Shown one piece after another: positions 1-5,626 of a DNA stretch of 5,626 bases. Below the pieces are notes generated by a model. That model saw only the letters and a list, made by a program, of their open reading frames with translations, had not been told where the DNA came from and did not search any database. Source of the DNA: Actinospica sp035712985 (GTDB taxonomy: Bacteria > Actinomycetota > Actinomycetes > Streptomycetales > Catenulisporaceae). The translations under genes and the position numbers were made by a program. The stretch spans positions 1 to 5,626 of the forward strand of contig DASTAE010000379.1 in assembly GCA_035712985.1 (NCBI GenBank), in the 5' to 3' direction. Position 1 is the first letter of the stretch. Each line of letters opens with the position of its first letter.

Positions 1-6
1 CGGGGC

Positions 7-294
7 TCAGATCTGCTGGTTCGGCGGGACCGGGGTGGTCGGCTCGATCGGCTCGGCGGTCAGCAGGCCGGCGTTGATCTCGCGCAGCGCGATCGACAGC
101 GGCTTCTCGTGCACGTGCGTGTCGACCAGCGGGCCGACGTACTCGAGCAGGCCCTCGCCGAGCTGCGAGTAGTACGCGTTGATCTGGCGGGCGCGCTTGG
201 CGGCGTAGATCACCAGGCTGTACTTGGAGTCCGTCGCCTCGAGCAGCTCGTCGATCGGCGGATTGATGATGCCCTCAGGCTCGGTCATGCTCAC
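7..294 (-). CDS. rpoZ: DNA-directed RNA polymerase subunit omega
   Basis: Omega is the small RNA polymerase subunit that binds the beta' C-terminal region and helps core assembly and stability. The 95-residue product carries the very conserved actinobacterial omega block at about residues 8-73, including PPIDELLEATDSKYSLVIYA, then KRARQIN and HEKPLSIALREINAG. The tail (about 78-95) is a Pro/Thr-rich, low-conservation extension. The length fits the family. I chose the GTG at 294 because AGAGG at 306-310 lies 11 nt upstream of it; the in-frame ATG two codons later (288) would be 17 nt away. The gene follows gmk by 53 bp with no obvious terminator, so the two are probably co-transcribed, as in many bacteria. 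Nothing is abnormal in the reading frame. Identification is essentially certain; the exact start is slightly less so. Confidence 0.97.
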   Translation of the reverse strand: MSMTEPEGIINPPIDELLEATDSKYSLVIYAAKRARQINAYYSQLGEGLLEYVGPLVDTHVHEKPLSIALREINAGLLTAEPIEPTTPVPPNQQI

Positions 295-347
295 AGTCTT
301 GGCTACCTCTCAGCTGGTTTCAGGGCCGGGAACGCGGGCCGCCGCGC

Positions 348-947
348 TCAACCGACACCCATCAAGGTTAACAGTTCGCGCGCGACGTCCTCGACCGACG
401 TGTTCACCAGGGTGACGTCGAACTCGCTCTCGGAGGCGAGCTCGTCGCGGGCGGCCGCGAGCCTGCGCTCGCGCACCTCCTCGGTCTCGGTGCCGCGGCC
501 GACGAGGCGGCGGACCAGTTCCTCCCAGCTCGGCGGGGCGAGGAAGACCAGCAGGGCGTCGGGCATCGCGCGGCGGACCTGCCGGGCGCCCTGCACGTCG
601 ATCTCGAGCAGGGTGGGCTCGCCGGCGGCGAGCTTGTCGAGCACGGCCTGGCGCGGCGTGCCGTAGCGGTTGCCCGCGAACTCGGCCCACTCCAGCAGCT
701 CGTCGTTGGCGATCAGCTTGTCGAACTGGTGCTGGTCGACGAAGCGGTAGTGCTTGCCGTCGATCTCGCCGGGCCGGGGATGCCGGGTGGTGGCCGAGAC
801 GGAGAGCCAGACCTCGGGATGCTGGGCGCGCATGTGCGCGACCACCGTGCTCTTGCCGACGGCCGAGGGCCCGGAGAGCACCACCAGCCGGGGGCGCGGC
901 GTGCCGGGGCCGGACTCGGGGCGCGGGGTATCGTTCGAGGTCGTCAC
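348..947 (-). CDS. gmk: Guanylate kinase
   Basis: Cytosolic enzyme that converts GMP plus ATP to GDP plus ADP, needed for GTP, dGTP and (p)ppGpp precursor supply. The 199-residue product has the P-loop GPSAVGKST at 26-34. The GMP-binding segment SATTRHPRPGE is at 51-61, followed by Y67, E86 and the RYGTP motif at 94-98. EIDVQGARQ is at 115-123, and the arginine-rich lid around GRGTET..RERR is at 150-162. Length matches actinobacterial Gmk. The frame stays open far upstream because of high GC, through mihF in another frame, but homology begins only just before the P-loop. I therefore chose the GTG at 947, which leaves a 20-residue polar Pro-rich leader typical of streptomycete Gmk. The Shine-Dalgarno before it is weak (AGG five nt upstream), and a -10-like TAGGCT lies at 956-961, so translation may be leaderless. 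Function is secure; the start is likely but not proven. Confidence 0.96.
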   Translation of the reverse strand: MTTSNDTPRPESGPGTPRPRLVVLSGPSAVGKSTVVAHMRAQHPEVWLSVSATTRHPRPGEIDGKHYRFVDQHQFDKLIANDELLEWAEFAGNRYGTPRQAVLDKLAAGEPTLLEIDVQGARQVRRAMPDALLVFLAPPSWEELVRRLVGRGTETEEVRERRLAAARDELASESEFDVTLVNTSVEDVARELLTLMGVG

Positions 948-955
948 GCGACCTG

Positions 956-961
956 AGCCTA
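956..961 (-). promoter_or_regulatory. Candidate -10 element for a leaderless gmk transcript
   Basis: The minus strand reads TAGGCT, which fits the actinobacterial TAnnnT -10 pattern. Its downstream edge is 8 nt from the gmk GTG, so initiation at the usual distance would start at or within a few nt of the start codon. No convincing -35 is visible; the corresponding region is inside the hairpin at 969-998. This is inference from motif and spacing only. Confidence 0.3.
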
Positions 962-968
962 GCGCATC

Positions 969-998
969 GCCGGTTCGCCGTCGGAACGGCGGACCGGC
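969..998 (-). terminator. Strong hairpin upstream of gmk, possible terminator or regulatory stem
   Basis: Arms at 969-981 and 986-998 pair over 13 positions with a single C/A mismatch in minus-strand RNA (a G-U wobble on the plus strand) around a 4-nt loop. The stem is almost all G/C. There is no following U tract on the minus strand, but actinobacterial terminators often lack one. It lies 21 bp before the gmk start. It could end mihF read-through transcripts or act as a 5' structure on them. Confidence 0.45.
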
Positions 999-1042
999 CG
1001 ACACGCCACCGCCGGGACCTGGAGTCGTGCCCCGTGTCCCCG

Positions 1043-1057
1043 AGACCCGCGGGGTCT
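1043..1057. repeat. Small inverted repeat in the mihF-gmk gap
   Basis: AGACCC and GGGTCT flank the trinucleotide GCG, giving a perfect 6-bp stem. It is short, sits between two larger hairpins, and could be chance in GC-rich DNA or a small operator. No function can be assigned. Confidence 0.25.
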
Positions 1058-1109
1058 GACCGCGCGCTTGCGCCTCGTCAGGCCCCGCCGACCGTGCGTG
1101 TATCGCTTT

Positions 1110-1130
1110 CCCGGCGGATATACCGCCGGG
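1110..1130 (-). terminator. Hairpin directly after the mihF stop codon
   Basis: CCCGGCGG at 1110-1117 and CCGCCGGG at 1123-1130 form a perfect 8-bp stem with a 5-nt loop (TATAT in minus-strand RNA). It begins 2 nt past the mihF TAA at 1133-1135, the usual place for a terminator. The T run that would mark a classical intrinsic terminator (TTTT at 1131-1134) lies on the plus-strand side, so the element could also stop antisense transcription. On the minus strand it would be a tractless terminator or 3'-end stabiliser for mihF mRNA. Confidence 0.55.
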
Positions 1131-1132
1131 TT

Positions 1133-1453
1133 TTACTTCGCGGAGCCGAACTCGCGCTCGAGCGCGGCGATCTGGTTCGCGCCGAGGCCGCCGACGCGAC
1201 GGTTCTCGGAGATCGAGAGCCGCTCCATGATCTGCTTGGCGCGGACCTTGCCCACGCCGGGCAGGGACTCGAGCAGGGCCGAGACCCGCATCTTGCCGAT
1301 GACCGGGTTCTTCTGGCCTTCCTGGACGACCTCGGACAGGGAGGCGCCGGAGTGCTTGAGGCGGTTCTTCACCTCGGCACGCTCGCGGCGGGCCGCGGCG
1401 GCCTTTTCGAGGGCAGCCTGGCGCTGTTCGGGAGTGAGGGGCGGGAGAGCCAC
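1133..1453 (-). CDS. mihF: Actinobacterial integration host factor (MihF/sIHF)
   Basis: Small basic nucleoid-associated protein of the mycobacterial/streptomycete IHF family. It binds and bends DNA with little sequence specificity, affects supercoiling and topoisomerase activity, and is unrelated to proteobacterial HU-like IHF. The 106-residue product begins MALPPLTPEQR, has an Ala/Arg/Glu-rich long helix at about 8-35 (KAAAARRERAEVKNRLK), then the S13-like helix-two-turn-helix region. That region contains KMRVSALLESLPGVGKVRAK (54-73, with the hairpin LPGVGK at 64-69), QIMERL and GLGANQIAALEREFG (89-103). The start is GTG at 1453, supported by GAGGTG at 1461-1466, 7 nt upstream. One point differs from the sequences I remember: residues 85-90 read RRVGGL, where RRVRGL is usual, so a conserved Arg appears to be Gly at 88. 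The gene seems monocistronic, with its own candidate promoter and a hairpin after the stop. Confidence 0.96.
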   Translation of the reverse strand: MALPPLTPEQRQAALEKAAAARRERAEVKNRLKHSGASLSEVVQEGQKNPVIGKMRVSALLESLPGVGKVRAKQIMERLSISENRRVGGLGANQIAALEREFGSAK

Positions 1454-1460
1454 GCCAATT

Positions 1461-1466
1461 CACCTC
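1461..1466 (-). promoter_or_regulatory. Strong ribosome binding site of mihF
   Basis: Minus-strand GAGGTG lies 7 nt upstream of the mihF GTG and is among the best Shine-Dalgarno matches in the window. It decides the start at 1453 and fits a highly translated nucleoid protein. Confidence 0.8.
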
Positions 1467-1519
1467 AATGACGTCGAAATGGATTGTGGGGGTGAGTCGG
1501 CCCGCCGGAACGACACGGT

Positions 1520-1533
1520 CCCGAATGCTCGGG
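1520..1533. repeat. Hairpin in the predicted mihF leader
   Basis: CCCGA at 1520-1524 and TCGGG at 1529-1533 pair around a 4-nt loop, with a possible outer ACAC/GTGT pairing interrupted by a bulge. If the promoter at 1578-1606 is used, this stem lies within the roughly 115-nt mihF 5' leader. It is short and its role is unknown. Confidence 0.35.
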
Positions 1534-1577
1534 TGTGACGTTTCGCCCGGCCGGTCGGCTCGGTGGTCCGTTGCCGG

Positions 1578-1606
1578 AACCTAGTCGCTTCGAGCGGGGG
1601 TTGCAA
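1578..1606 (-). promoter_or_regulatory. Candidate sigma-A/HrdB-type promoter of mihF
   Basis: On the minus strand, TTGCAA (1601-1606) and TAGGTT (1578-1583) are separated by exactly 17 bp. TAGGTT fits the actinobacterial TAGnnT -10 pattern and TTGCAA matches TTGACA at four positions. Initiation would fall near 1570, leaving a leader of about 115 nt before mihF. The -35 sits in the loop of a perfect 8-bp inverted repeat (1594-1620). The spacer itself contains CGCT/AGCG. It is the best promoter candidate in the gap, judged by eye only. Confidence 0.5.
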
Positions 1607-1620
1607 GGTGACACCCCCGC
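1594..1620. repeat. Inverted repeat spanning the mihF -35 region
   Basis: GCGGGGGT at 1594-1601 and ACCCCCGC at 1613-1620 are perfect 8-bp arms around 11 nt. The left arm and loop overlap the candidate -35 hexamer, so this may be an operator for a dimeric regulator rather than an RNA structure, as it lies upstream of the predicted transcript. Confidence 0.45.
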
Positions 1621-1651
1621 TGGTCTGCGATTAAACCGGAGCGTACCCGAG

Positions 1652-1674
1652 TCCGGCGTGCTGTGTGCGCCGGA
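1652..1674. repeat. Inverted repeat upstream of the mihF promoter
   Basis: TCCGGCG at 1652-1658 and CGCCGGA at 1668-1674 form perfect 7-bp arms with a 9-nt spacer. It lies about 50 bp upstream of the candidate mihF -35. It may be a protein-binding site or a hairpin; chance cannot be excluded in this composition. Confidence 0.35.
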
Positions 1675-1930
1675 TGCCGCGAATTACCCGGGGAGGAGTG
1701 GGAATACGACCGGAATTAGGGTTCTATGTCCGAATTATTCATGGCGAAATTATTCCGACAAAGCGTCCGCTCAAGGCCTCCGCCGAGCCCCGCGGCGTTC
1801 CGGAACCGGACTGGGAACGGTCCCGGAACCCGGTGCCCGACAAGCGCTTTCGCCTCATCGATCATGTGACTGGCTCAAGGTCCAACCGTTGACGACCCGC
1901 ATCCGGGCACGCCGGGGACACGTCAGGGCG

Positions 1931-1960
1931 ATGCTAAAGAATCCGTCTTTCTTTTCACAA
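1931..1960 (-). promoter_or_regulatory. Possible leftward promoter downstream of pyrF
   Basis: Minus-strand TTGTGA (1955-1960) and TAGCAT (1931-1936) lie 18 bp apart, each matching the consensus hexamer at four positions, in an AT-rich patch. It could give a second, distal mihF transcript with a leader of roughly 470 nt or a short RNA. It overlaps the inverted repeat at 1939-1972. Support is motif-only. Confidence 0.25.
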
Positions 1961-1972
1961 TTTCACGGATTC
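1939..1972 (-). terminator. Possible terminator of the pyrimidine operon
   Basis: GAATCCGT at 1939-1946 and ACGGATTC at 1965-1972 are perfect 8-bp arms with an 18-nt purine-rich loop in minus-strand RNA, followed by UUU. It lies 32 bp past the pyrF stop. The long loop and short U run make it a weak intrinsic terminator, but it is the only obvious stem between pyrF and the mihF control region. Confidence 0.45.
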
Positions 1973-2004
1973 GATAAGGCTCACATAGAGGTGTGTTAAG
2001 GCGG

Positions 2005-2868
2005 TCAGCCGGCCGCCGCCGGATAGCCGAGGGCCGCTCGGCAGTCCGCGACGGCCTGGCGCGCCGCGCGGCGCAGTACGGGCACGTCGGGGCCGTTGCG
2101 CAGGATTTCCCTGGACATCGAGGGCACCACGTTCGCCAGCGCGTCGCCGAACACCGCGCGTAGGCCGTCCGGGGTACCCCCCTGGGCGCCGAGGCCGGGC
2201 GCGAGCAGCGCGCCGTTCAGCGTGGCCAGGTCGAAGGGGATCGGCTCGGTGAGCGTGGCGCCGACCACGGCGCCGACCGGCCCCATCGGCACGGCGTCGC
2301 CGTTGCGCGCGGCGGCCTGGGCCAGGATCGACGCCCCGACGGTCTGGCCGCCCGCGGAGACGGCGCGCTGCACCGAGGCGCCCTCCGGATTGGAGGTGAA
2401 GGCCAGCACGAACACGCCGCAGCCGTACCGCTCGGCCCGCTCGATGAACGGCTCGAGGGCGCCGAAGCCGAGGTACGGCGAGACCGTGACCGCGTCGGCG
2501 AACAGCGTCGAGGCCGGGTCCAGGTAGGCGTCGGCGTAGGCCTCGACCGTGGAGCCGATGTCGCCGCGCTTGGCGTCGAGGATCACCAGCGCCCCGGCCT
2601 CGCGGGCCGCGGCGACGGTCCGCTCCAGGACGGCGACGCCCGCCGAGCCGAAGCGCTCGAAGAACGAGGACTGCGGCTTGAGCACGGCCACCCGCTCGGC
2701 CAGCGCCTCGACCACGGTCAGCGCGAAGCGCTCGAGGCCCTGGACGGAGTCGGGCAGGCTCCAGGCGCCGAGCAGCGCCGCGTGCGGGTCGATGCCCACG
2801 CACAGCGGTCCGCGGGTGTCCATCGCCGTGCGCAGCCGCGCGCCGAAAGACTCAGCCTGGTCGGTCAC
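2005..2868 (-). CDS. pyrF: Orotidine 5'-phosphate decarboxylase
   Basis: Catalyses the last step of UMP synthesis, OMP to UMP plus CO2, in the cytosol. The 287-residue product belongs to the longer PyrF form found in actinobacteria and myxobacteria, a TIM-barrel enzyme. Motifs in order: VGIDPH (24-29), LKPQ (63-66), the catalytic DAKRGDIGST (98-107, Lys100 as key residue), VSPYLGFG (129-136), LAFTSNPEG (155-163), GAVVGAT (199-205) and the phosphate-binding LAPGLGAQGG (222-231). The start is a GTG at 2868 that overlaps the pyrD TGA in GTGA. A GAGGGAG Shine-Dalgarno at 2877-2883, 8 nt upstream inside pyrD, supports it. Translation is probably coupled to pyrD. It is the last gene of the operon; a possible terminator follows 32 bp beyond the stop. 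Complete and normal in every motif. Confidence 0.97.
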   Translation of the reverse strand: MTDQAESFGARLRTAMDTRGPLCVGIDPHAALLGAWSLPDSVQGLERFALTVVEALAERVAVLKPQSSFFERFGSAGVAVLERTVAAAREAGALVILDAKRGDIGSTVEAYADAYLDPASTLFADAVTVSPYLGFGALEPFIERAERYGCGVFVLAFTSNPEGASVQRAVSAGGQTVGASILAQAAARNGDAVPMGPVGAVVGATLTEPIPFDLATLNGALLAPGLGAQGGTPDGLRAVFGDALANVVPSMSREILRNGPDVPVLRRAARQAVADCRAALGYPAAAG

Positions 2869-3938
2869 GGTGCGAGCTCCCTCAGTCCACGGTGGATACG
2901 GCGGGCCCAGTACGGGCCCTCGTAGATGAATCCGGTGAAGCCCTGCAGCAGGGTCGCCCCGGCCTCCAGGAACTCCCGCGCGTCCGCGGCCGAGGTGATG
3001 CCGCCGACGCCGATGATCGTCATCTCCGGGCCGACGCGCTTGCGCAGCCGCGTGACCACGTCGAGAGCGCGCGGCCGCAGCACGGGGCCGGACAGCCCGC
3101 CCGCGCCGCAGGCCTCGACCTCGGCTTCGGGCGTCAGCAGCCCGTGCCGCGAGATGGTGGTGTTCGCGGCGATGATCCCGTCCAGGCCGATCTCGACGGC
3201 GAGGTCGGCGACGGCGTCCACGTCCTCGTTCGCGAGGTCGGGCGCGATCTTCACCAGCAGCGGCACCCGGCGCCCCGCCGCGGCGTCGGCCGCCTCGCGC
3301 ACCGCGAGAAGCAGAGGCCTGAGAACCTCGACGGCCTGCAGGTCGCGCAGTCCGGGAGTGTTCGGCGAGGAGACGTTGACCGTGAGATAGTCGGCGTAGG
3401 GCGCCAGTTTCGCCGCCGAGTACACGTAATCGGCGACGGCCTCCTCCTCCGGCACGAGCTTCGTCTTGCCGATGTTCACGCCGAGAATCACCGGTGGAAA
3501 CCCCGAGGGGTTTGCCTTCCGCCGCGCGGCGCGGCGGGCGAGCCGGGCCGCCACCGCGTCGGCGCCGTCGTTGTTGAAGCCCATCCGGTTGATCAGGGCT
3601 CGATCACGCACGAGACGGAACATCCGCGGCGCCGGATTGCCCGGCTGCGGCCGCGCGGTGACGGTGCCGATCTCGACGAAGGAGAAGCCGAGCGAGGCCA
3701 GCGCGTCGACGCCGAGCGCGTTCTTGTCGAAGCCCGCGGCCAGGCCGAAGGGCCCGGGGAACTCCAGGCCCAGCGCCTTCACCCGCAGCCCCGGCTCCGC
3801 GCCGCCGAAGACCGACCGCAGCGCCGCGGCCCCGACGGGCACCCCCGCCGCGGCGCGGATGGCGCCGAAGCCGAGGTGGTGCGCCCGTTCCGGGTCCATC
3901 CCCTGGAAGACCGTCCGGAACAGCAGTCGATAGAACAT
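2865..3938 (-). CDS. pyrD: Dihydroorotate dehydrogenase (quinone), class 2
   Basis: FMN enzyme that oxidises dihydroorotate to orotate and passes electrons to membrane quinones. The 357-residue product has the class 2 N-terminal amphipathic region (MFYRLLFRTVFQGMDPERAHHL, 1-22) that docks on the membrane. FMN and substrate motifs follow: GLAAGFDKNA (65-74), GTVTARPQPGNP (91-102), NRMGFNN (117-123), GVNIGKTK (153-160), VNVSSPNTPGLR (187-198, with the catalytic Ser of class 2 enzymes), LVKIAPDL (228-235), then NTTISRHG, GGLSGP, IIGVGGI and GFTGFIYEGP. The ATG at 3938 is chosen because homology starts there; the frame is open to 4196 only through base composition. It overlaps the stop of a 30-codon ORF by one base (TGATG). 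Its own Shine-Dalgarno is poor (GGGG). Residues 139-149 form an extra loop of rare codons over a perfect palindrome. Translation is probably coupled on both sides. Confidence 0.96.
   Translation of the reverse strand: MFYRLLFRTVFQGMDPERAHHLGFGAIRAAAGVPVGAAALRSVFGGAEPGLRVKALGLEFPGPFGLAAGFDKNALGVDALASLGFSFVEIGTVTARPQPGNPAPRMFRLVRDRALINRMGFNNDGADAVAARLARRAARRKANPSGFPPVILGVNIGKTKLVPEEEAVADYVYSAAKLAPYADYLTVNVSSPNTPGLRDLQAVEVLRPLLLAVREAADAAAGRRVPLLVKIAPDLANEDVDAVADLAVEIGLDGIIAANTTISRHGLLTPEAEVEACGAGGLSGPVLRPRALDVVTRLRKRVGPEMTIIGVGGITSAADAREFLEAGATLLQGFTGFIYEGPYWARRIHRGLRELAP
3498..3513. repeat. Perfect palindromic stem inside pyrD
   Basis: AAACCCC and GGGGTTT flank GA, giving perfect 7-bp arms across pyrD codons 142-147 (A-N-P-S-G-F). 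The surrounding codons include GCA, GGG, TTT, CCA and ATT, which are unusual among their GC3-rich neighbours. In mRNA it could fold as a 6-bp stem with a tetraloop. Confidence 0.6.
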
Positions 3939-4029
3939 CAGACCGCCCCGCAGCCCGGATCGTCCGCCCGCTCCAGGTCCATCCCCTGACAGCGCACGTG
4001 CCGGAACAAGGCCCCGTGGAGCCTCGCCA

Positions 4030-4039
<10 letters not shown>
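3858..4039 (-). repeat. Diverged tandem duplication of the carB-pyrD junction and pyrD 5' end
   Basis: On the minus strand a 12-bp word, GGCGGTCTGATG, occurs at 4028-4039 and again at 3936-3947, exactly 92 bp apart. What follows each copy is alike: both contain TGTTCCGG, the 12-mer CAGGGGATGGAC (3977-3988 and 3894-3905) and then CTGGAGCGGGCG versus CCGGAACGGGCG. From CAG onward I count 37 of 48 matches. The upstream copy carries 9 extra bases, as one 6-nt and one 3-nt insertion. The two copies are too similar, in order and in reading frame, to be chance. Confidence 0.85.
3938..4030 (-). pseudogene. 30-codon truncated pyrD copy acting as a linker ORF between carB and pyrD
   Basis: The ORF encodes MARLHGALFRHVRCQGMD, then LERADDPGCGAV, and stops. 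Aligned with the pyrD N-terminus (MFYRLLFRTVFQGMD, then PERAHHLGFGAI) it is clearly a duplicated, diverged pyrD 5' end that runs into the repeated junction and terminates. Its ATG overlaps the carB TGA (TGATG at 4032-4028) and its TGA overlaps the pyrD ATG (TGATG at 3940-3936), so ribosomes could pass from carB to this ORF to pyrD. GAGG lies 7 nt before its ATG, a better site than the one before pyrD. Indels against pyrD are multiples of three and 28 of 30 third positions are G or C, which hints at translation. It lacks all FMN and active-site motifs, so it cannot be an enzyme. It is either a fossil or a coupling peptide. Confidence 0.7.

Positions 4040-5626
<1,587 letters not shown>

Larger units (their letters stand above)
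1454..2004. other. 551-bp non-coding region between pyrF and mihF
   Basis: No open frame here has a ribosome binding site, credible codon use or recognisable product. A plus-strand frame at 1535-1999 lacks a Shine-Dalgarno and has an atypical composition. The region contains a possible pyrF terminator (1939-1972), hairpins at 1520-1533, 1594-1620 and 1652-1674, a 10-bp palindrome GTTCCGGAAC at 1797-1806, clustered GGAAC motifs (1802-1829), AT-rich patches (about 1711-1760 and 1931-1985) and candidate leftward promoters. Its likely job is to insulate the pyrimidine operon and carry mihF control elements. A small RNA cannot be excluded. Confidence 0.7.

Noticed and set aside
348..1463. A 371-codon open minus-strand frame ending in guanylate kinase, which might suggest a long N-terminal fusion
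   Set aside because: The upstream 172 codons run through the mihF gene in a different frame and through its terminator region, are Arg/Pro/Gly-rich nonsense, and Gmk homology begins only near the GTG at 947.
1741..1869. Short plus-strand ORF starting ATG GCG AAA in the AT-rich island
   Set aside because: No ribosome binding site at a usable distance, a TTA codon early on and Arg/Pro-rich nonsense after that; probably chance.
1535..1999. Plus-strand frame of 154 codons across the pyrF-mihF gap
   Set aside because: GTG start without Shine-Dalgarno, atypical codons including TTA, no recognisable product, and it crosses several inverted repeats and promoter-like sites.
1955..2803. Minus-strand frame of 282 codons overlapping pyrF in another frame
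   Set aside because: Arg/Gly/Ala-rich shadow of pyrF; the pyrF frame contains every expected decarboxylase motif.
2892..3989. Long plus-strand open frame (365 codons) opposite pyrD
   Set aside because: It is an antisense shadow of a high-GC gene, rich in Arg/Gly/Asp with no domain and no ribosome binding site. The same reasoning disposes of the plus-strand frames at 109-666, 1034-1538, 2096-2527 and 4066-4950.

Overview
The window looks like ordinary chromosome from a high-GC Gram-positive bacterium. Coding DNA is strongly GC-biased at third positions, GTG starts are frequent, and one protein is an actinobacterial-type integration host factor (MihF/sIHF), which is restricted to Actinobacteria. 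The protein sequences and the order carB-pyrD-pyrF-mihF-gmk-rpoZ resemble Streptomyces and its relatives (Streptomycetales or Catenulisporales). The order-level placement is inference from remembered family sequences, not from a search.

All convincing genes lie on the minus strand, so transcription runs from the right edge to the left. Right block (about 5626 to 2005): the tail of the pyrimidine operon, with the C-terminal half of carB (cut by the window edge), pyrD and pyrF. These make carbamoyl phosphate, oxidise dihydroorotate and decarboxylate OMP to UMP. carB and pyrD are not directly joined. A 92-bp segment between them is a diverged tandem copy of the pyrD 5' end. It forms a 30-codon ORF joined to both neighbours by TGATG stop/start overlaps. 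pyrD and pyrF overlap by GTGA.

Middle (2004 to 1454): 551 bp with no credible gene. It holds a possible pyrF terminator, two AT-rich patches, several inverted repeats and a good candidate promoter for mihF. Left block (1453 to 7): mihF, then a 185-bp gap with two strong hairpins and a possible leaderless promoter, then gmk (guanylate kinase) and rpoZ (RNA polymerase omega) 53 bp apart. UMP synthesis, GMP phosphorylation, a nucleoid protein and a polymerase subunit thus sit side by side, a conserved housekeeping neighbourhood.

I see no CRISPR array, tRNA, rRNA, transposase, phage gene or defence system. The most unusual feature is the partial pyrD duplication at the carB-pyrD junction. Lesser points are a rare-codon palindromic loop inside pyrD and the structured DNA around mihF.
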